From positions 12,028,001 through 12,092,000 of the forward strand of contig OZ005608.1 in NCBI GenBank assembly GCA_963930655.1: DNA of 64,000 nucleotides, given 5' to 3'. The notes beneath the pieces are model-generated. The model was given only the letters and a program-made list of their open reading frames with translations, ran no database searches and had not been told where the DNA came from. Shown piece after piece: positions 1-10,928 of the stretch. The stretch's first letter is position 1, and each line of letters begins with the position of its first letter. This DNA comes from Myrica gale. Taxonomy: Eukaryota; Streptophyta; Magnoliopsida; Fagales; Myricaceae. Made by a program: the position numbers and the translations under genes.

Positions 1-62
1 AACCTCTTTCAGCGACGTTGAATACCCGTGAATGGATGTATTTCCCCTGTGAGAGGGATCCA

Positions 63-90
63 TATAAGAAATCATTGCAACAAACATAAC
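63..90 (+). promoter_or_regulatory. 5S upstream promoter (representative, + arm)
   Basis: TATAA lies at 63-67 (-28 to -24), GC at 77-78 (-14/-13) and C at 90 (-1). Plant 5S genes are known to use a TATA-like motif near -28, a GC near -12 and C at -1, so position and order fit. The arrangement recurs before every full-length gene, with substitutions at -2 (class A), -6 (class I) and -7 (class V) and one loss of the GC at 50236. Confidence 0.85.
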
Positions 91-209
91 GGGTGCGATC
101 ATACCAGCACTAATGCACCGGATCCCATCAGAACTCCGCAGTTAAGCGTGCTTGGGCGAGAGTAGTACTAGGATGGGTGACCTCCTGGGAAGTCCTCGTG
201 TTGCACCCC
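91..209 (+). rRNA. 5S rRNA: 5S ribosomal RNA
   Basis: This is the reference copy. 5S rRNA is a component of the central protuberance of the large ribosomal subunit and is made by RNA polymerase III in the nucleus. The 119-nt sequence starts GGGTGCGATCATACC and ends GTTGCACCCC, so the ends pair as helix I. The conserved plant blocks TAATGCACCGGATCCCATC, CGCAGTTAAGCG and GATGGGTGACCTCCTGGGAA are all present. The internal promoter is intact and a T6 terminator follows. The 3' end is set by helix I pairing; the mature RNA may be one nucleotide longer. This copy is the consensus. Only 90 bp of its upstream spacer is in the window. Confidence 0.98.
140..187 (+). promoter_or_regulatory. 5S internal control region (representative)
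   Basis: By analogy with characterised 5S genes, box A covers about RNA positions 50-64 (140-154), the intermediate element 67-72 (157-162) and box C 80-97 (170-187). These bind TFIIIA and recruit TFIIIC. Boundaries come from family knowledge and may shift by one base in this 119-nt gene. The recurring variants T52C, G56T and T59C fall in box A; A80G, A80T, G81T and G86T fall in box C. Confidence 0.75.
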
Positions 210-487
210 AACATCTTTTTTCCCGCCACCGAGAAGATTTTCGTGCGGAAAAAATATTTATCTGAACGGGATTAGATTTCCGCCGGTATTTGGAAACACT
301 CCACTTTTCCGGTGCGAAAAAAGAAGACGAAAACTACATGACGAAATTTTGATTTTTCAAAAACTCGGATATTTTTTTGTCGCAATTCGGCGCGAAAAAG
401 CTCTTTCAGCGACGTTGAATACCCGTGAATGGATGTATTTCCCCTGTGAGAGGGATCCATATAAGAAATCATTGCAACAAACATAAC
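210..487 (+). repeat. 5S intergenic spacer (representative, 278 bp)
   Basis: This is the first complete spacer; all others are near copies. In order it holds a T6 run at 216-221, a C-rich stretch, a moderately AT-rich body, a T7 run at 372-378 (possible fail-safe terminator, 163 nt past the gene), and the upstream promoter of the next gene. A G(T/C)GCG(G/A)-AAAA motif occurs near 243, 312 and 390, suggesting old internal sub-repeats of roughly 70-78 bp. A BamHI site (GGATCC) lies just upstream of the TATA motif and another inside each gene. This copy has A at 322 (-166) and G at 400 (-88), class LF. No gene is seen in the spacer. Confidence 0.9.
216..221 (+). terminator. Pol III T6 terminator (representative, + arm)
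   Basis: Six T residues start 7 nt after the last base of the gene. A run of four or more T on the non-template strand is the standard Pol III stop. The same T6 at the same distance follows every gene in both arms. Confidence 0.88.
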
Positions 488-606
488 GGGTGCGATCATA
501 CCAGCACTAATGCACCGGATCCCATCAGAACTCCGCAGTTAAGCGTGCTTGGGCGAGAGTAGTACTAGGATGGGTGACCTCCTGGGAAGTCCTCGTGTTG
601 CACCCC
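488..606 (+). rRNA. 5S rRNA: 5S ribosomal RNA
   Basis: Consensus gene; upstream spacer class LF. Confidence 0.97.
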
Positions 607-884
607 AACATCTTTTTTACCGCCCCCGAGAAGATTTTCGTGCGGAAAAAATATTTATCTGAACGGGATTAGATTTCCGCCGGTATTTGGAAACACTCCA
701 CTTTTCCGGTGCGAAAAACGAAGACGAAAACTACATGACGAAATTTTGATTTTTCAAAAACTCGGATATTTTTTTGTCGCAATTCGGCTCGAAAAACCTC
801 TTTCAGCGACGTTGAATACCCGTGAATGGATGTATTTCCCCTGTGAGAGGGATCCATATAAGAAATCATTGCAACAAACATAAC

Positions 885-1003
885 GGGTGCGATCATACCA
901 GCACTAATGCACCGGATCCCATCAGAACTCCGCAGTTAAGCGTGCTTGGGCGAGAGTAGTACTAGGATGGGTGACCTCCTGGGAAGTCCTCGTGTTGCAC
1001 CCC
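885..1003 (+). rRNA. 5S rRNA: 5S ribosomal RNA
   Basis: Consensus gene; upstream spacer class S. Confidence 0.97.
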
Positions 1004-1281
1004 AACATCTTTTTTCCCGCCACCGAGAAGATTTTCGTGCGGAAAAAATATTTATCTGAACGGGATTAGATTTCCGCCGGTATTTGGAAACACTCCACTT
1101 TTCCGGTGCGAAAAAAGAAGACGAAAACTACATGACGAAATTTTGATTTTTCAAAAACTCGGATATTTTTTTGTCGCAATTCGGCGCGAAAAAGCTCTTT
1201 CAGCGACGTTGAATACCCGTGAATGGATGTATTTCCCCTGTGAGAGGGATCCATATAAGAAATCATTGCAACAAACATAAC

Positions 1282-1400
1282 GGGTGCGATCATACCAGCA
1301 CTAATGCACCGGATCCCATCAGAACTCCGCAGTTAAGCGTGCTTGGGCGAGAGTAGTACTAGGATGGGTGACCTCCTGGGAAGTCCTCGTGTTGCACCCC
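1282..1400 (+). rRNA. 5S rRNA: 5S ribosomal RNA
   Basis: Consensus gene; upstream spacer class LF. Confidence 0.97.
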
Positions 1401-1678
1401 AACATCTTTTTTACCGCCCCCGAGAAGATTTTCGTGCGGAAAAAATATTTATCTGAACGGGATTAGATTTCCGCCGGTATTTGGAAACACTCCACTTTTC
1501 CGGTGCGAAAAACGAAGACGAAAACTACATGACGAAATTTTGATTTTTCAAAAACTCGGATATTTTTTTGTCGCAATTCGGCGCGAAAAACCTCTTTCAG
1601 CGACGTTGAATACCCGTGAATGGATGTATTTCCCCTGTGAGAGGGATCCATATAAGAAATCATTGCAACAAACATAAC

Positions 1679-1797
1679 GGGTGCGATCATACCAGCACTA
1701 ATGCACCGGATCCCATCAGAAATCCGCAGTTAAGCGTGCTTGGGCGAGAGTAGTACTAGGATGGGTGACCTCCTGGGAAGTCCTCGTGTTGCACCCC
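1679..1797 (+). rRNA. 5S rRNA: 5S ribosomal RNA
   Basis: C44A, just upstream of box A; upstream spacer class S. Confidence 0.96.
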
Positions 1798-2075
1798 AAC
1801 ATCTTTTTTCCCGCCCCCGAGAAGATTTTCGTGCGGAAAAAATATTTATCTGAACGGGATTAGATTTCCGCCGGTATTTGAAAACACTCCACTTTTCCGG
1901 TGCGAAAAACGAAGACGAAAACTACATGACGAAATTTTGATTTTTCAAAAACTCGGATATTTTTTTGTCGCAATTCGGCTCGAAAAACCTCTTTCAGCGA
2001 CGTTGAATACCCGTGAATGGATGTATTTCCCCTGTGAGAGGGATCCATATAAGAAATCATTGCAACAAACATAAC

Positions 2076-2194
2076 GGGTGCGATCATACCAGCACTAATG
2101 CACCGGATCCCATCAGAAATCCGCAGTTAAGCGTGCTTGGGCGAGAGTAGTACTAGGATGGGTGACCTCCTGGGAAGTCCTCGTGTTGCACCCC
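2076..2194 (+). rRNA. 5S rRNA: 5S ribosomal RNA
   Basis: C44A; upstream spacer class S. Confidence 0.96.
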
Positions 2195-2472
2195 AACATC
2201 TTTTTTCCCGCCCCCGAGAAGATTTTCGTGCGGAAAAAATATTTATCTGAACGGGATTAGATTTCCGCCGGTATTTGAAAACACTCCACTTTTCCGGTGC
2301 GAAAAACGAAGACGAAAACTACATGACGAAATTTTGATTTTTCAAAAACTCGGATATTTTTTTGTCGCAATTCGGCTCGAAAAACCTCTTTCAGCGACGT
2401 TGAATACCCGTGAATGGATGTATTTCCCCTGTGAGAGGGATCCATATAAGAAATCATTGCAACAAACATAAC

Positions 2473-2591
2473 GGGTGCGATCATACCAGCACTAATGCAC
2501 CGGATCCCATCAGAACTCCGCAGTTAAGCGTGCTTGGGCGAGAGTAGTACTATGATGGGTGACCTCCTGGGAAGTCCTCGTGTTGCACCCC
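2473..2591 (+). rRNA. 5S rRNA: 5S ribosomal RNA
   Basis: G81T, at the start of box C; upstream spacer class S. Confidence 0.95.
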
Positions 2592-2869
2592 AACATCTTT
2601 TTTACCGCCCCCGAGAAGATTTTCGTGCGGAAAAAATATTTATCTGAACGGGATTAGATTTCCGCCGGTATTTGGAAACACTCCACTTTTCCGGTGCGAA
2701 AAACGAAGACGAAAACTACATGACGAAATTTTGATTTTTCAAAAACTCGGATATTTTTTTGTCGCAATTCGGCGCGAAAAACCTCTTTCAGCGACGTTGA
2801 ATACCCGTGAATGGATGTATTTCCCCTGTGAGAGGGATCCATATAAGAAATCATTGCAACAAACATAAC

Positions 2870-2988
2870 GGGTGCGATCATACCAGCACTAATGCACCGG
2901 ATCCCATCAGAAATCCGCAGTTAAGCGTGCTTGGGCGAGAGTAGTACTAGGATGGGTGACCTCCTGGGAAGTCCTCGTGTTGCACCCC
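2870..2988 (+). rRNA. 5S rRNA: 5S ribosomal RNA
   Basis: C44A; upstream spacer class S. Confidence 0.96.
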
Positions 2989-3266
2989 AACATCTTTTTT
3001 CCCGCCCCCGAGAAGATTTTCGTGCGGAAAAAATATTTATCTGAACGGGATTAGATTTCCGCCGGTATTTGAAAACACTCCACTTTTCCGGTGCGAAAAA
3101 CGAAGACGAAAACTACATGACGAAATTTTGATTTTTCAAAAACTCGGATATTTTTTTGTCGCAATTCGGCTCGAAAAACCTCTTTCAGCGACGTTGAATA
3201 CCCGTGAATGGATGTATTTCCCCTGTGAGAGGGATCCATATAAGAAATCATTGCAACAAACATAAC

Positions 3267-3385
3267 GGGTGCGATCATACCAGCACTAATGCACCGGATC
3301 CCATCAGAAATCCGCAGTTAAGCGTGCTTGGGCGAGAGTAGTACTAGGATGGGTGACCTCCTGGGAAGTCCTCGTGTTGCACCCC
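3267..3385 (+). rRNA. 5S rRNA: 5S ribosomal RNA
   Basis: C44A; upstream spacer class S. Confidence 0.96.
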
Positions 3386-3663
3386 AACATCTTTTTTCCC
3401 GCCCCCGAGAAGATTTTCGTGCGGAAAAAATATTTATCTGAACGGGATTAGATTTCCGCCGGTATTTGAAAACACTCCACTTTTCCGGTGCGAAAAACGA
3501 AGACGAAAACTACATGACGAAATTTTGATTTTTCAAAAACTCGGATATTTTTTTGTCGCAATTCGGCGCGAAAAAGCTCTTTCAGCGACGTTGAATACCC
3601 GTGAATGGATGTATTTCCCCTGTGAGAGGGATCCATATAAGAAATCATTGCAACAAACATAAC

Positions 3664-3782
3664 GGGTGCGATCATACCAGCACTAATGCACCGGATCCCA
3701 TCAGAACTCCGCAGTTAAGCGTGCTTGGGCGAGAGTAGTACTAGGATGGGTGACCTCCTGGGAAGTCCTCGTGTTGCACCCC
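3664..3782 (+). rRNA. 5S rRNA: 5S ribosomal RNA
   Basis: Consensus gene; upstream spacer class L. First gene of the second 9-unit block. Confidence 0.97.
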
Positions 3783-4060
3783 AACATCTTTTTTCCCGCC
3801 ACCGAGAAGATTTTCGTGCGGAAAAAATATTTATCTGAACGGGATTAGATTTCCGCCGGTATTTGGAAACACTCCACTTTTCCGGTGCGAAAAAAGAAGA
3901 CGAAAACTACATGACGAAATTTTGATTTTTCAAAAACTCGGATATTTTTTTGTCGCAATTCGGCGCGAAAAAGCTCTTTCAGCGACGTTGAATACCCGTG
4001 AATGGATGTATTTCCCCTGTGAGAGGGATCCATATAAGAAATCATTGCAACAAACATAAC

Positions 4061-4179
4061 GGGTGCGATCATACCAGCACTAATGCACCGGATCCCATCA
4101 GAACTCCGCAGTTAAGCGTGCTTGGGCGAGAGTAGTACTAGGATGGGTGACCTCCTGGGAAGTCCTCGTGTTGCACCCC
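4061..4179 (+). rRNA. 5S rRNA: 5S ribosomal RNA
   Basis: Consensus gene; upstream spacer class LF. Confidence 0.97.
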
Positions 4180-4457
4180 AACATCTTTTTTACCGCCCCC
4201 GAGAAGATTTTCGTGCGGAAAAAATATTTATCTGAACGGGATTAGATTTCCGCCGGTATTTGGAAACACTCCACTTTTCCGGTGCGAAAAACGAAGACGA
4301 AAACTACATGACGAAATTTTGATTTTTCAAAAACTCGGATATTTTTTTGTCGCAATTCGGCTCGAAAAACCTCTTTCAGCGACGTTGAATACCCGTGAAT
4401 GGATGTATTTCCCCTGTGAGAGGGATCCATATAAGAAATCATTGCAACAAACATAAC

Positions 4458-4576
4458 GGGTGCGATCATACCAGCACTAATGCACCGGATCCCATCAGAA
4501 CTCCGCAGTTAAGCGTGCTTGGGCGAGAGTAGTACTAGGATGGGTGACCTCCTGGGAAGTCCTCGTGTTGCACCCC
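4458..4576 (+). rRNA. 5S rRNA: 5S ribosomal RNA
   Basis: Consensus gene; upstream spacer class S. Confidence 0.97.
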
Positions 4577-4854
4577 AACATCTTTTTTCCCGCCACCGAG
4601 AAGATTTTCGTGCGGAAAAAATATTTATCTGAACGGGATTAGATTTCCGCCGGTATTTGGAAACACTCCACTTTTCCGGTGCGAAAAAAGAAGACGAAAA
4701 CTACATGACGAAATTTTGATTTTTCAAAAACTCGGATATTTTTTTGTCGCAATTCGGCGCGAAAAAGCTCTTTCAGCGACGTTGAATACCCGTGAATGGA
4801 TGTATTTCCCCTGTGAGAGGGATCCATATAAGAAATCATTGCAACAAACATAAC

Positions 4855-4973
4855 GGGTGCGATCATACCAGCACTAATGCACCGGATCCCATCAGAACTC
4901 CGCAGTTAAGCGTGCTTGGGCGAGAGTAGTACTAGGATGGGTGACCTCCTGGGAAGTCCTCGTGTTGCACCCC
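4855..4973 (+). rRNA. 5S rRNA: 5S ribosomal RNA
   Basis: Consensus gene; upstream spacer class LF. Confidence 0.97.
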
Positions 4974-5251
4974 AACATCTTTTTTACCGCCCCCGAGAAG
5001 ATTTTCGTGCGGAAAAAATATTTATCTGAACGGGATTAGATTTCCGCCGGTATTTGGAAACACTCCACTTTTCCGGTGCGAAAAACGAAGACGAAAACTA
5101 CATGACGAAATTTTGATTTTTCAAAAACTCGGATATTTTTTTGTCGCAATTCGGCGCGAAAAACCTCTTTCAGCGACGTTGAATACCCGTGAATGGATGT
5201 ATTTCCCCTGTGAGAGGGATCCATATAAGAAATCATTGCAACAAACATAAC

Positions 5252-5370
5252 GGGTGCGATCATACCAGCACTAATGCACCGGATCCCATCAGAAATCCGC
5301 AGTTAAGCGTGCTTGGGCGAGAGTAGTACTAGGATGGGTGACCTCCTGGGAAGTCCTCGTGTTGCACCCC
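5252..5370 (+). rRNA. 5S rRNA: 5S ribosomal RNA
   Basis: C44A; upstream spacer class S. Confidence 0.96.
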
Positions 5371-5648
5371 AACATCTTTTTTCCCGCCCCCGAGAAGATT
5401 TTCGTGCGGAAAAAATATTTATCTGAACGGGATTAGATTTCCGCCGGTATTTGAAAACACTCCACTTTTCCGGTGCGAAAAACGAAGACGAAAACTACAT
5501 GACGAAATTTTGATTTTTCAAAAACTCGGATATTTTTTTGTCGCAATTCGGCTCGAAAAACCTCTTTCAGCGACGTTGAATACCCGTGAATGGATGTATT
5601 TCCCCTGTGAGAGGGATCCATATAAGAAATCATTGCAACAAACATAAC

Positions 5649-5767
5649 GGGTGCGATCATACCAGCACTAATGCACCGGATCCCATCAGAAATCCGCAGT
5701 TAAGCGTGCTTGGGCGAGAGTAGTACTAGGATGGGTGACCTCCTGGGAAGTCCTCGTGTTGCACCCC
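5649..5767 (+). rRNA. 5S rRNA: 5S ribosomal RNA
   Basis: C44A; upstream spacer class S. Confidence 0.96.
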
Positions 5768-6045
5768 AACATCTTTTTTCCCGCCCCCGAGAAGATTTTC
5801 GTGCGGAAAAAATATTTATCTGAACGGGATTAGATTTCCGCCGGTATTTGAAAACACTCCACTTTTCCGGTGCGAAAAACGAAGACGAAAACTACATGAC
5901 GAAATTTTGATTTTTCAAAAACTCGGATATTTTTTTGTCGCAATTCGGCTCGAAAAACCTCTTTCAGCGACGTTGAATACCCGTGAATGGATGTATTTCC
6001 CCTGTGAGAGGGATCCATATAAGAAATCATTGCAACAAACATAAC

Positions 6046-6164
6046 GGGTGCGATCATACCAGCACTAATGCACCGGATCCCATCAGAACTCCGCAGTTAA
6101 GCGTGCTTGGGCGAGAGTAGTACTATGATGGGTGACCTCCTGGGAAGTCCTCGTGTTGCACCCC
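6046..6164 (+). rRNA. 5S rRNA: 5S ribosomal RNA
   Basis: G81T; upstream spacer class S. Confidence 0.95.
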
Positions 6165-6442
6165 AACATCTTTTTTACCGCCCCCGAGAAGATTTTCGTG
6201 CGGAAAAAATATTTATCTGAACGGGATTAGATTTCCGCCGGTATTTGGAAACACTCCACTTTTCCGGTGCGAAAAACGAAGACGAAAACTACATGACGAA
6301 ATTTTGATTTTTCAAAAACTCGGATATTTTTTTGTCGCAATTCGGCGCGAAAAACCTCTTTCAGCGACGTTGAATACCCGTGAATGGATGTATTTCCCCT
6401 GTGAGAGGGATCCATATAAGAAATCATTGCAACAAACATAAC

Positions 6443-6561
6443 GGGTGCGATCATACCAGCACTAATGCACCGGATCCCATCAGAAATCCGCAGTTAAGCG
6501 TGCTTGGGCGAGAGTAGTACTAGGATGGGTGACCTCCTGGGAAGTCCTCGTGTTGCACCCC
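6443..6561 (+). rRNA. 5S rRNA: 5S ribosomal RNA
   Basis: C44A; upstream spacer class S. Confidence 0.96.
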
Positions 6562-6839
6562 AACATCTTTTTTCCCGCCCCCGAGAAGATTTTCGTGCGG
6601 AAAAAATATTTATCTGAACGGGATTAGATTTCCGCCGGTATTTGAAAACACTCCACTTTTCCGGTGCGAAAAACGAAGACGAAAACTACATGACGAAATT
6701 TTGATTTTTCAAAAACTCGGATATTTTTTTGTCGCAATTCGGCTCGAAAAACCTCTTTCAGCGACGTTGAATACCCGTGAATGGATGTATTTCCCCTGTG
6801 AGAGGGATCCATATAAGAAATCATTGCAACAAACATAAC

Positions 6840-6958
6840 GGGTGCGATCATACCAGCACTAATGCACCGGATCCCATCAGAAATCCGCAGTTAAGCGTGC
6901 TTGGGCGAGAGTAGTACTAGGATGGGTGACCTCCTGGGAAGTCCTCGTGTTGCACCCC
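6840..6958 (+). rRNA. 5S rRNA: 5S ribosomal RNA
   Basis: C44A; upstream spacer class S. Confidence 0.96.
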
Positions 6959-7236
6959 AACATCTTTTTTCCCGCCCCCGAGAAGATTTTCGTGCGGAAA
7001 AAATATTTATCTGAACGGGATTAGATTTCCGCCGGTATTTGAAAACACTCCACTTTTCCGGTGCGAAAAACGAAGACGAAAACTACATGACGAAATTTTG
7101 ATTTTTCAAAAACTCGGATATTTTTTTGTCGCAATTCGGCGCGAAAAAGCTCTTTCAGCGACGTTGAATACCCGTGAATGGATGTATTTCCCCTGTGAGA
7201 GGGATCCATATAAGAAATCATTGCAACAAACATAAC

Positions 7237-7355
7237 GGGTGCGATCATACCAGCACTAATGCACCGGATCCCATCAGAACTCCGCAGTTAAGCGTGCTTG
7301 GGCGAGAGTAGTACTAGGATGGGTGACCTCCTGGGAAGTCCTCGTGTTGCACCCC
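7237..7355 (+). rRNA. 5S rRNA: 5S ribosomal RNA
   Basis: Consensus gene; upstream spacer class L. Confidence 0.97.
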
Positions 7356-7633
7356 AACATCTTTTTTACCGCCCCCGAGAAGATTTTCGTGCGGAAAAAA
7401 TATTTATCTGAACGGGATTAGATTTCCGCCGGTATTTGGAAACACTCCACTTTTCCGGTGCGAAAAACGAAGACGAAAACTACATGACGAAATTTTGATT
7501 TTTCAAAAACTCGGATATTTTTTTGTCGCAATTCGGCGCGAAAAACCTCTTTCAGCGACGTTGAATACCCGTGAATGGATGTATTTCCCCTGTGAGAGGG
7601 ATCCATATAAGAAATCATTGCAACAAACATAAC

Positions 7634-7752
7634 GGGTGCGATCATACCAGCACTAATGCACCGGATCCCATCAGAAATCCGCAGTTAAGCGTGCTTGGGC
7701 GAGAGTAGTACTAGGATGGGTGACCTCCTGGGAAGTCCTCGTGTTGCACCCC
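7634..7752 (+). rRNA. 5S rRNA: 5S ribosomal RNA
   Basis: C44A; upstream spacer class S. Confidence 0.96.
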
Positions 7753-8030
7753 AACATCTTTTTTCCCGCCCCCGAGAAGATTTTCGTGCGGAAAAAATAT
7801 TTATCTGAACGGGATTAGATTTCCGCCGGTATTTGAAAACACTCCACTTTTCCGGTGCGAAAAACGAAGACGAAAACTACATGACGAAATTTTGATTTTT
7901 CAAAAACTCGGATATTTTTTTGTCGCAATTCGGCTCGAAAAACCTCTTTCAGCGACGTTGAATACCCGTGAATGGATGTATTTCCCCTGTGAGAGGGATC
8001 CATATAAGAAATCATTGCAACAAACATAAC

Positions 8031-8149
8031 GGGTGCGATCATACCAGCACTAATGCACCGGATCCCATCAGAAATCCGCAGTTAAGCGTGCTTGGGCGAG
8101 AGTAGTACTAGGATGGGTGACCTCCTGGGAAGTCCTCGTGTTGCACCCC
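8031..8149 (+). rRNA. 5S rRNA: 5S ribosomal RNA
   Basis: C44A; upstream spacer class S. Confidence 0.96.
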
Positions 8150-8427
8150 AACATCTTTTTTCCCGCCCCCGAGAAGATTTTCGTGCGGAAAAAATATTTA
8201 TCTGAACGGGATTAGATTTCCGCCGGTATTTGAAAACACTCCACTTTTCCGGTGCGAAAAACGAAGACGAAAACTACATGACGAAATTTTGATTTTTCAA
8301 AAACTCGGATATTTTTTTGTCGCAATTCGGCTCGAAAAACCTCTTTCAGCGACGTTGAATACCCGTGAATGGATGTATTTCCCCTGTGAGAGGGATCCAT
8401 ATAAGAAATCATTGCAACAAACATAAC

Positions 8428-8546
8428 GGGTGCGATCATACCAGCACTAATGCACCGGATCCCATCAGAACTCCGCAGTTAAGCGTGCTTGGGCGAGAGT
8501 AGTACTATGATGGGTGACCTCCTGGGAAGTCCTCGTGTTGCACCCC
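8428..8546 (+). rRNA. 5S rRNA: 5S ribosomal RNA
   Basis: G81T; upstream spacer class S. Confidence 0.95.
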
Positions 8547-8824
8547 AACATCTTTTTTACCGCCCCCGAGAAGATTTTCGTGCGGAAAAAATATTTATCT
8601 GAACGGGATTAGATTTCCGCCGGTATTTGGAAACACTCCACTTTTCCGGTGCGAAAAACGAAGACGAAAACTACATGACGAAATTTTGATTTTTCAAAAA
8701 CTCGGATATTTTTTTGTCGCAATTCGGCGCGAAAAACCTCTTTCAGCGACGTTGAATACCCGTGAATGGATGTATTTCCCCTGTGAGAGGGATCCATATA
8801 AGAAATCATTGCAACAAACATAAC

Positions 8825-8943
8825 GGGTGCGATCATACCAGCACTAATGCACCGGATCCCATCAGAAATCCGCAGTTAAGCGTGCTTGGGCGAGAGTAGT
8901 ACTAGGATGGGTGACCTCCTGGGAAGTCCTCGTGTTGCACCCC
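8825..8943 (+). rRNA. 5S rRNA: 5S ribosomal RNA
   Basis: C44A; upstream spacer class S. Confidence 0.96.
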
Positions 8944-9221
8944 AACATCTTTTTTCCCGCCCCCGAGAAGATTTTCGTGCGGAAAAAATATTTATCTGAA
9001 CGGGATTAGATTTCCGCCGGTATTTGAAAACACTCCACTTTTCCGGTGCGAAAAACGAAGACGAAAACTACATGACGAAATTTTGATTTTTCAAAAACTC
9101 GGATATTTTTTTGTCGCAATTCGGCTCGAAAAACCTCTTTCAGCGACGTTGAATACCCGTGAATGGATGTATTTCCCCTGTGAGAGGGATCCATATAAGA
9201 AATCATTGCAACAAACATAAC

Positions 9222-9340
9222 GGGTGCGATCATACCAGCACTAATGCACCGGATCCCATCAGAAATCCGCAGTTAAGCGTGCTTGGGCGAGAGTAGTACT
9301 AGGATGGGTGACCTCCTGGGAAGTCCTCGTGTTGCACCCC
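9222..9340 (+). rRNA. 5S rRNA: 5S ribosomal RNA
   Basis: C44A; upstream spacer class S. Confidence 0.96.
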
Positions 9341-9618
9341 AACATCTTTTTTCCCGCCCCCGAGAAGATTTTCGTGCGGAAAAAATATTTATCTGAACGG
9401 GATTAGATTTCCGCCGGTATTTGAAAACACTCCACTTTTCCGGTGCGAAAAACGAAGACGAAAACTACATGACGAAATTTTGATTTTTCAAAAACTCGGA
9501 TATTTTTTTGTCGCAATTCGGCTCGAAAAACCTCTTTCAGCGACGTTGAATACCCGTGAATGGATGTATTTCCCCTGTGAGAGGGATCCATATAAGAAAT
9601 CATTGCAACAAACATAAC

Positions 9619-9737
9619 GGGTGCGATCATACCAGCACTAATGCACCGGATCCCATCAGAAATCCGCAGTTAAGCGTGCTTGGGCGAGAGTAGTACTAGG
9701 ATGGGTGACCTCCTGGGAAGTCCTCGTGTTGCACCCC
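9619..9737 (+). rRNA. 5S rRNA: 5S ribosomal RNA
   Basis: C44A; upstream spacer class S. Confidence 0.96.
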
Positions 9738-10015
9738 AACATCTTTTTTCCCGCCCCCGAGAAGATTTTCGTGCGGAAAAAATATTTATCTGAACGGGAT
9801 TAGATTTCCGCCGGTATTTGAAAACACTCCACTTTTCCGGTGCGAAAAACGAAGACGAAAACTACATGACGAAATTTTGATTTTTCAAAAACTCGGATAT
9901 TTTTTTGTCGCAATTCGGCTCGAAAAACCTCTTTCAGCGACGTTGAATACCCGTGAATGGATGTATTTCCCCTGTGAGAGGGATCCATATAAGAAATCAT
10001 TGCAACAAACATAAC

Positions 10016-10134
10016 GGGTGCGATCATACCAGCACTAATGCACCGGATCCCATCAGAACTCCGCAGTTAAGCGTGCTTGGGCGAGAGTAGTACTATGATG
10101 GGTGACCTCCTGGGAAGTCCTCGTGTTGCACCCC
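10016..10134 (+). rRNA. 5S rRNA: 5S ribosomal RNA
   Basis: G81T; upstream spacer class S. Confidence 0.95.
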
Positions 10135-10412
10135 AACATCTTTTTTACCGCCCCCGAGAAGATTTTCGTGCGGAAAAAATATTTATCTGAACGGGATTAG
10201 ATTTCCGCCGGTATTTGGAAACACTCCACTTTTCCGGTGCGAAAAACGAAGACGAAAACTACATGACGAAATTTTGATTTTTCAAAAACTCGGATATTTT
10301 TTTGTCGCAATTCGGCTCGAAAAACCTCTTTCAGCGACGTTGAATACCCGTGAATGGATGTATTTCCCCTGTGAGAGGGATCCATATAAGAAATCATTGC
10401 AACAAACATAAC

Positions 10413-10531
10413 GGGTGCGATCATACCAGCACTAATGCACCGGATCCCATCAGAACTCCGCAGTTAAGCGTGCTTGGGCGAGAGTAGTACTATGATGGGT
10501 GACCTCCTGGGAAGTCCTCGTGTTGCACCCC
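10413..10531 (+). rRNA. 5S rRNA: 5S ribosomal RNA
   Basis: G81T, the only case of two adjacent G81T genes; upstream spacer class S. Confidence 0.95.
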
Positions 10532-10809
10532 AACATCTTTTTTACCGCCCCCGAGAAGATTTTCGTGCGGAAAAAATATTTATCTGAACGGGATTAGATT
10601 TCCGCCGGTATTTGGAAACACTCCACTTTTCCGGTGCGAAAAACGAAGACGAAAACTACATGACGAAATTTTGATTTTTCAAAAACTCCGATATTTTTTT
10701 GTAGCAATTCGGCGCGAAAAACCTCTTTCAGCGACGTTGAATACCCGTGAATGGATGTATTTCCCCTGTGAGAGGGATCCATATAAGAAATCATTGCAAC
10801 AACCATAAC

Positions 10810-10928
10810 GGGTGCGATCATACCAGCACTAATGCACCGGATCCCATCAGAACTCCGCAGCTAAGCGTGCTTGGGCGAGAGTAGTACTAGGATGGGTGAC
10901 CTCCTGGGAAGTCCTCGTGTTGCACCCC
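10810..10928 (+). rRNA. 5S rRNA: 5S ribosomal RNA
   Basis: T52C in box A; upstream spacer class V, the only V spacer in the left arm. The same V + T52C pairing occurs at the far end of the right arm. Confidence 0.95.

Larger units (their letters stand above)
91..3663 (+). repeat. 9-unit higher-order repeat, left arm, copy 1
   Basis: The gene variants run consensus x4, C44A, C44A, G81T, C44A, C44A. The bases after the terminator (CCCGCCACCG, ACCGCCCCCG or CCCGCCCCCG) follow an order that is repeated in the next nine units, as do the spacer classes LF, S, LF, S, S, S, S, S, L. Confidence 0.85.
3664..7236 (+). repeat. 9-unit higher-order repeat, left arm, copy 2
   Basis: Same order of gene variants, post-terminator forms and spacer classes as 91-3663, displaced by 3,573 bp (9 x 397). 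The following units break the pattern and instead repeat a six-unit motif (C44A, C44A, G81T, C44A, C44A, other). Confidence 0.85.

Noticed and set aside
272..499. A 75-codon open frame (MIAPVMF... to ...IPAEI) that recurs in nearly every unit, antisense to the 5S gene
   Set aside because: It covers the 5S start, upstream promoter and spacer on the opposite strand. It persists only because the units are near-identical copies. It is broken by stops in all X spacers without sign of selection, and no known domain is recognised.
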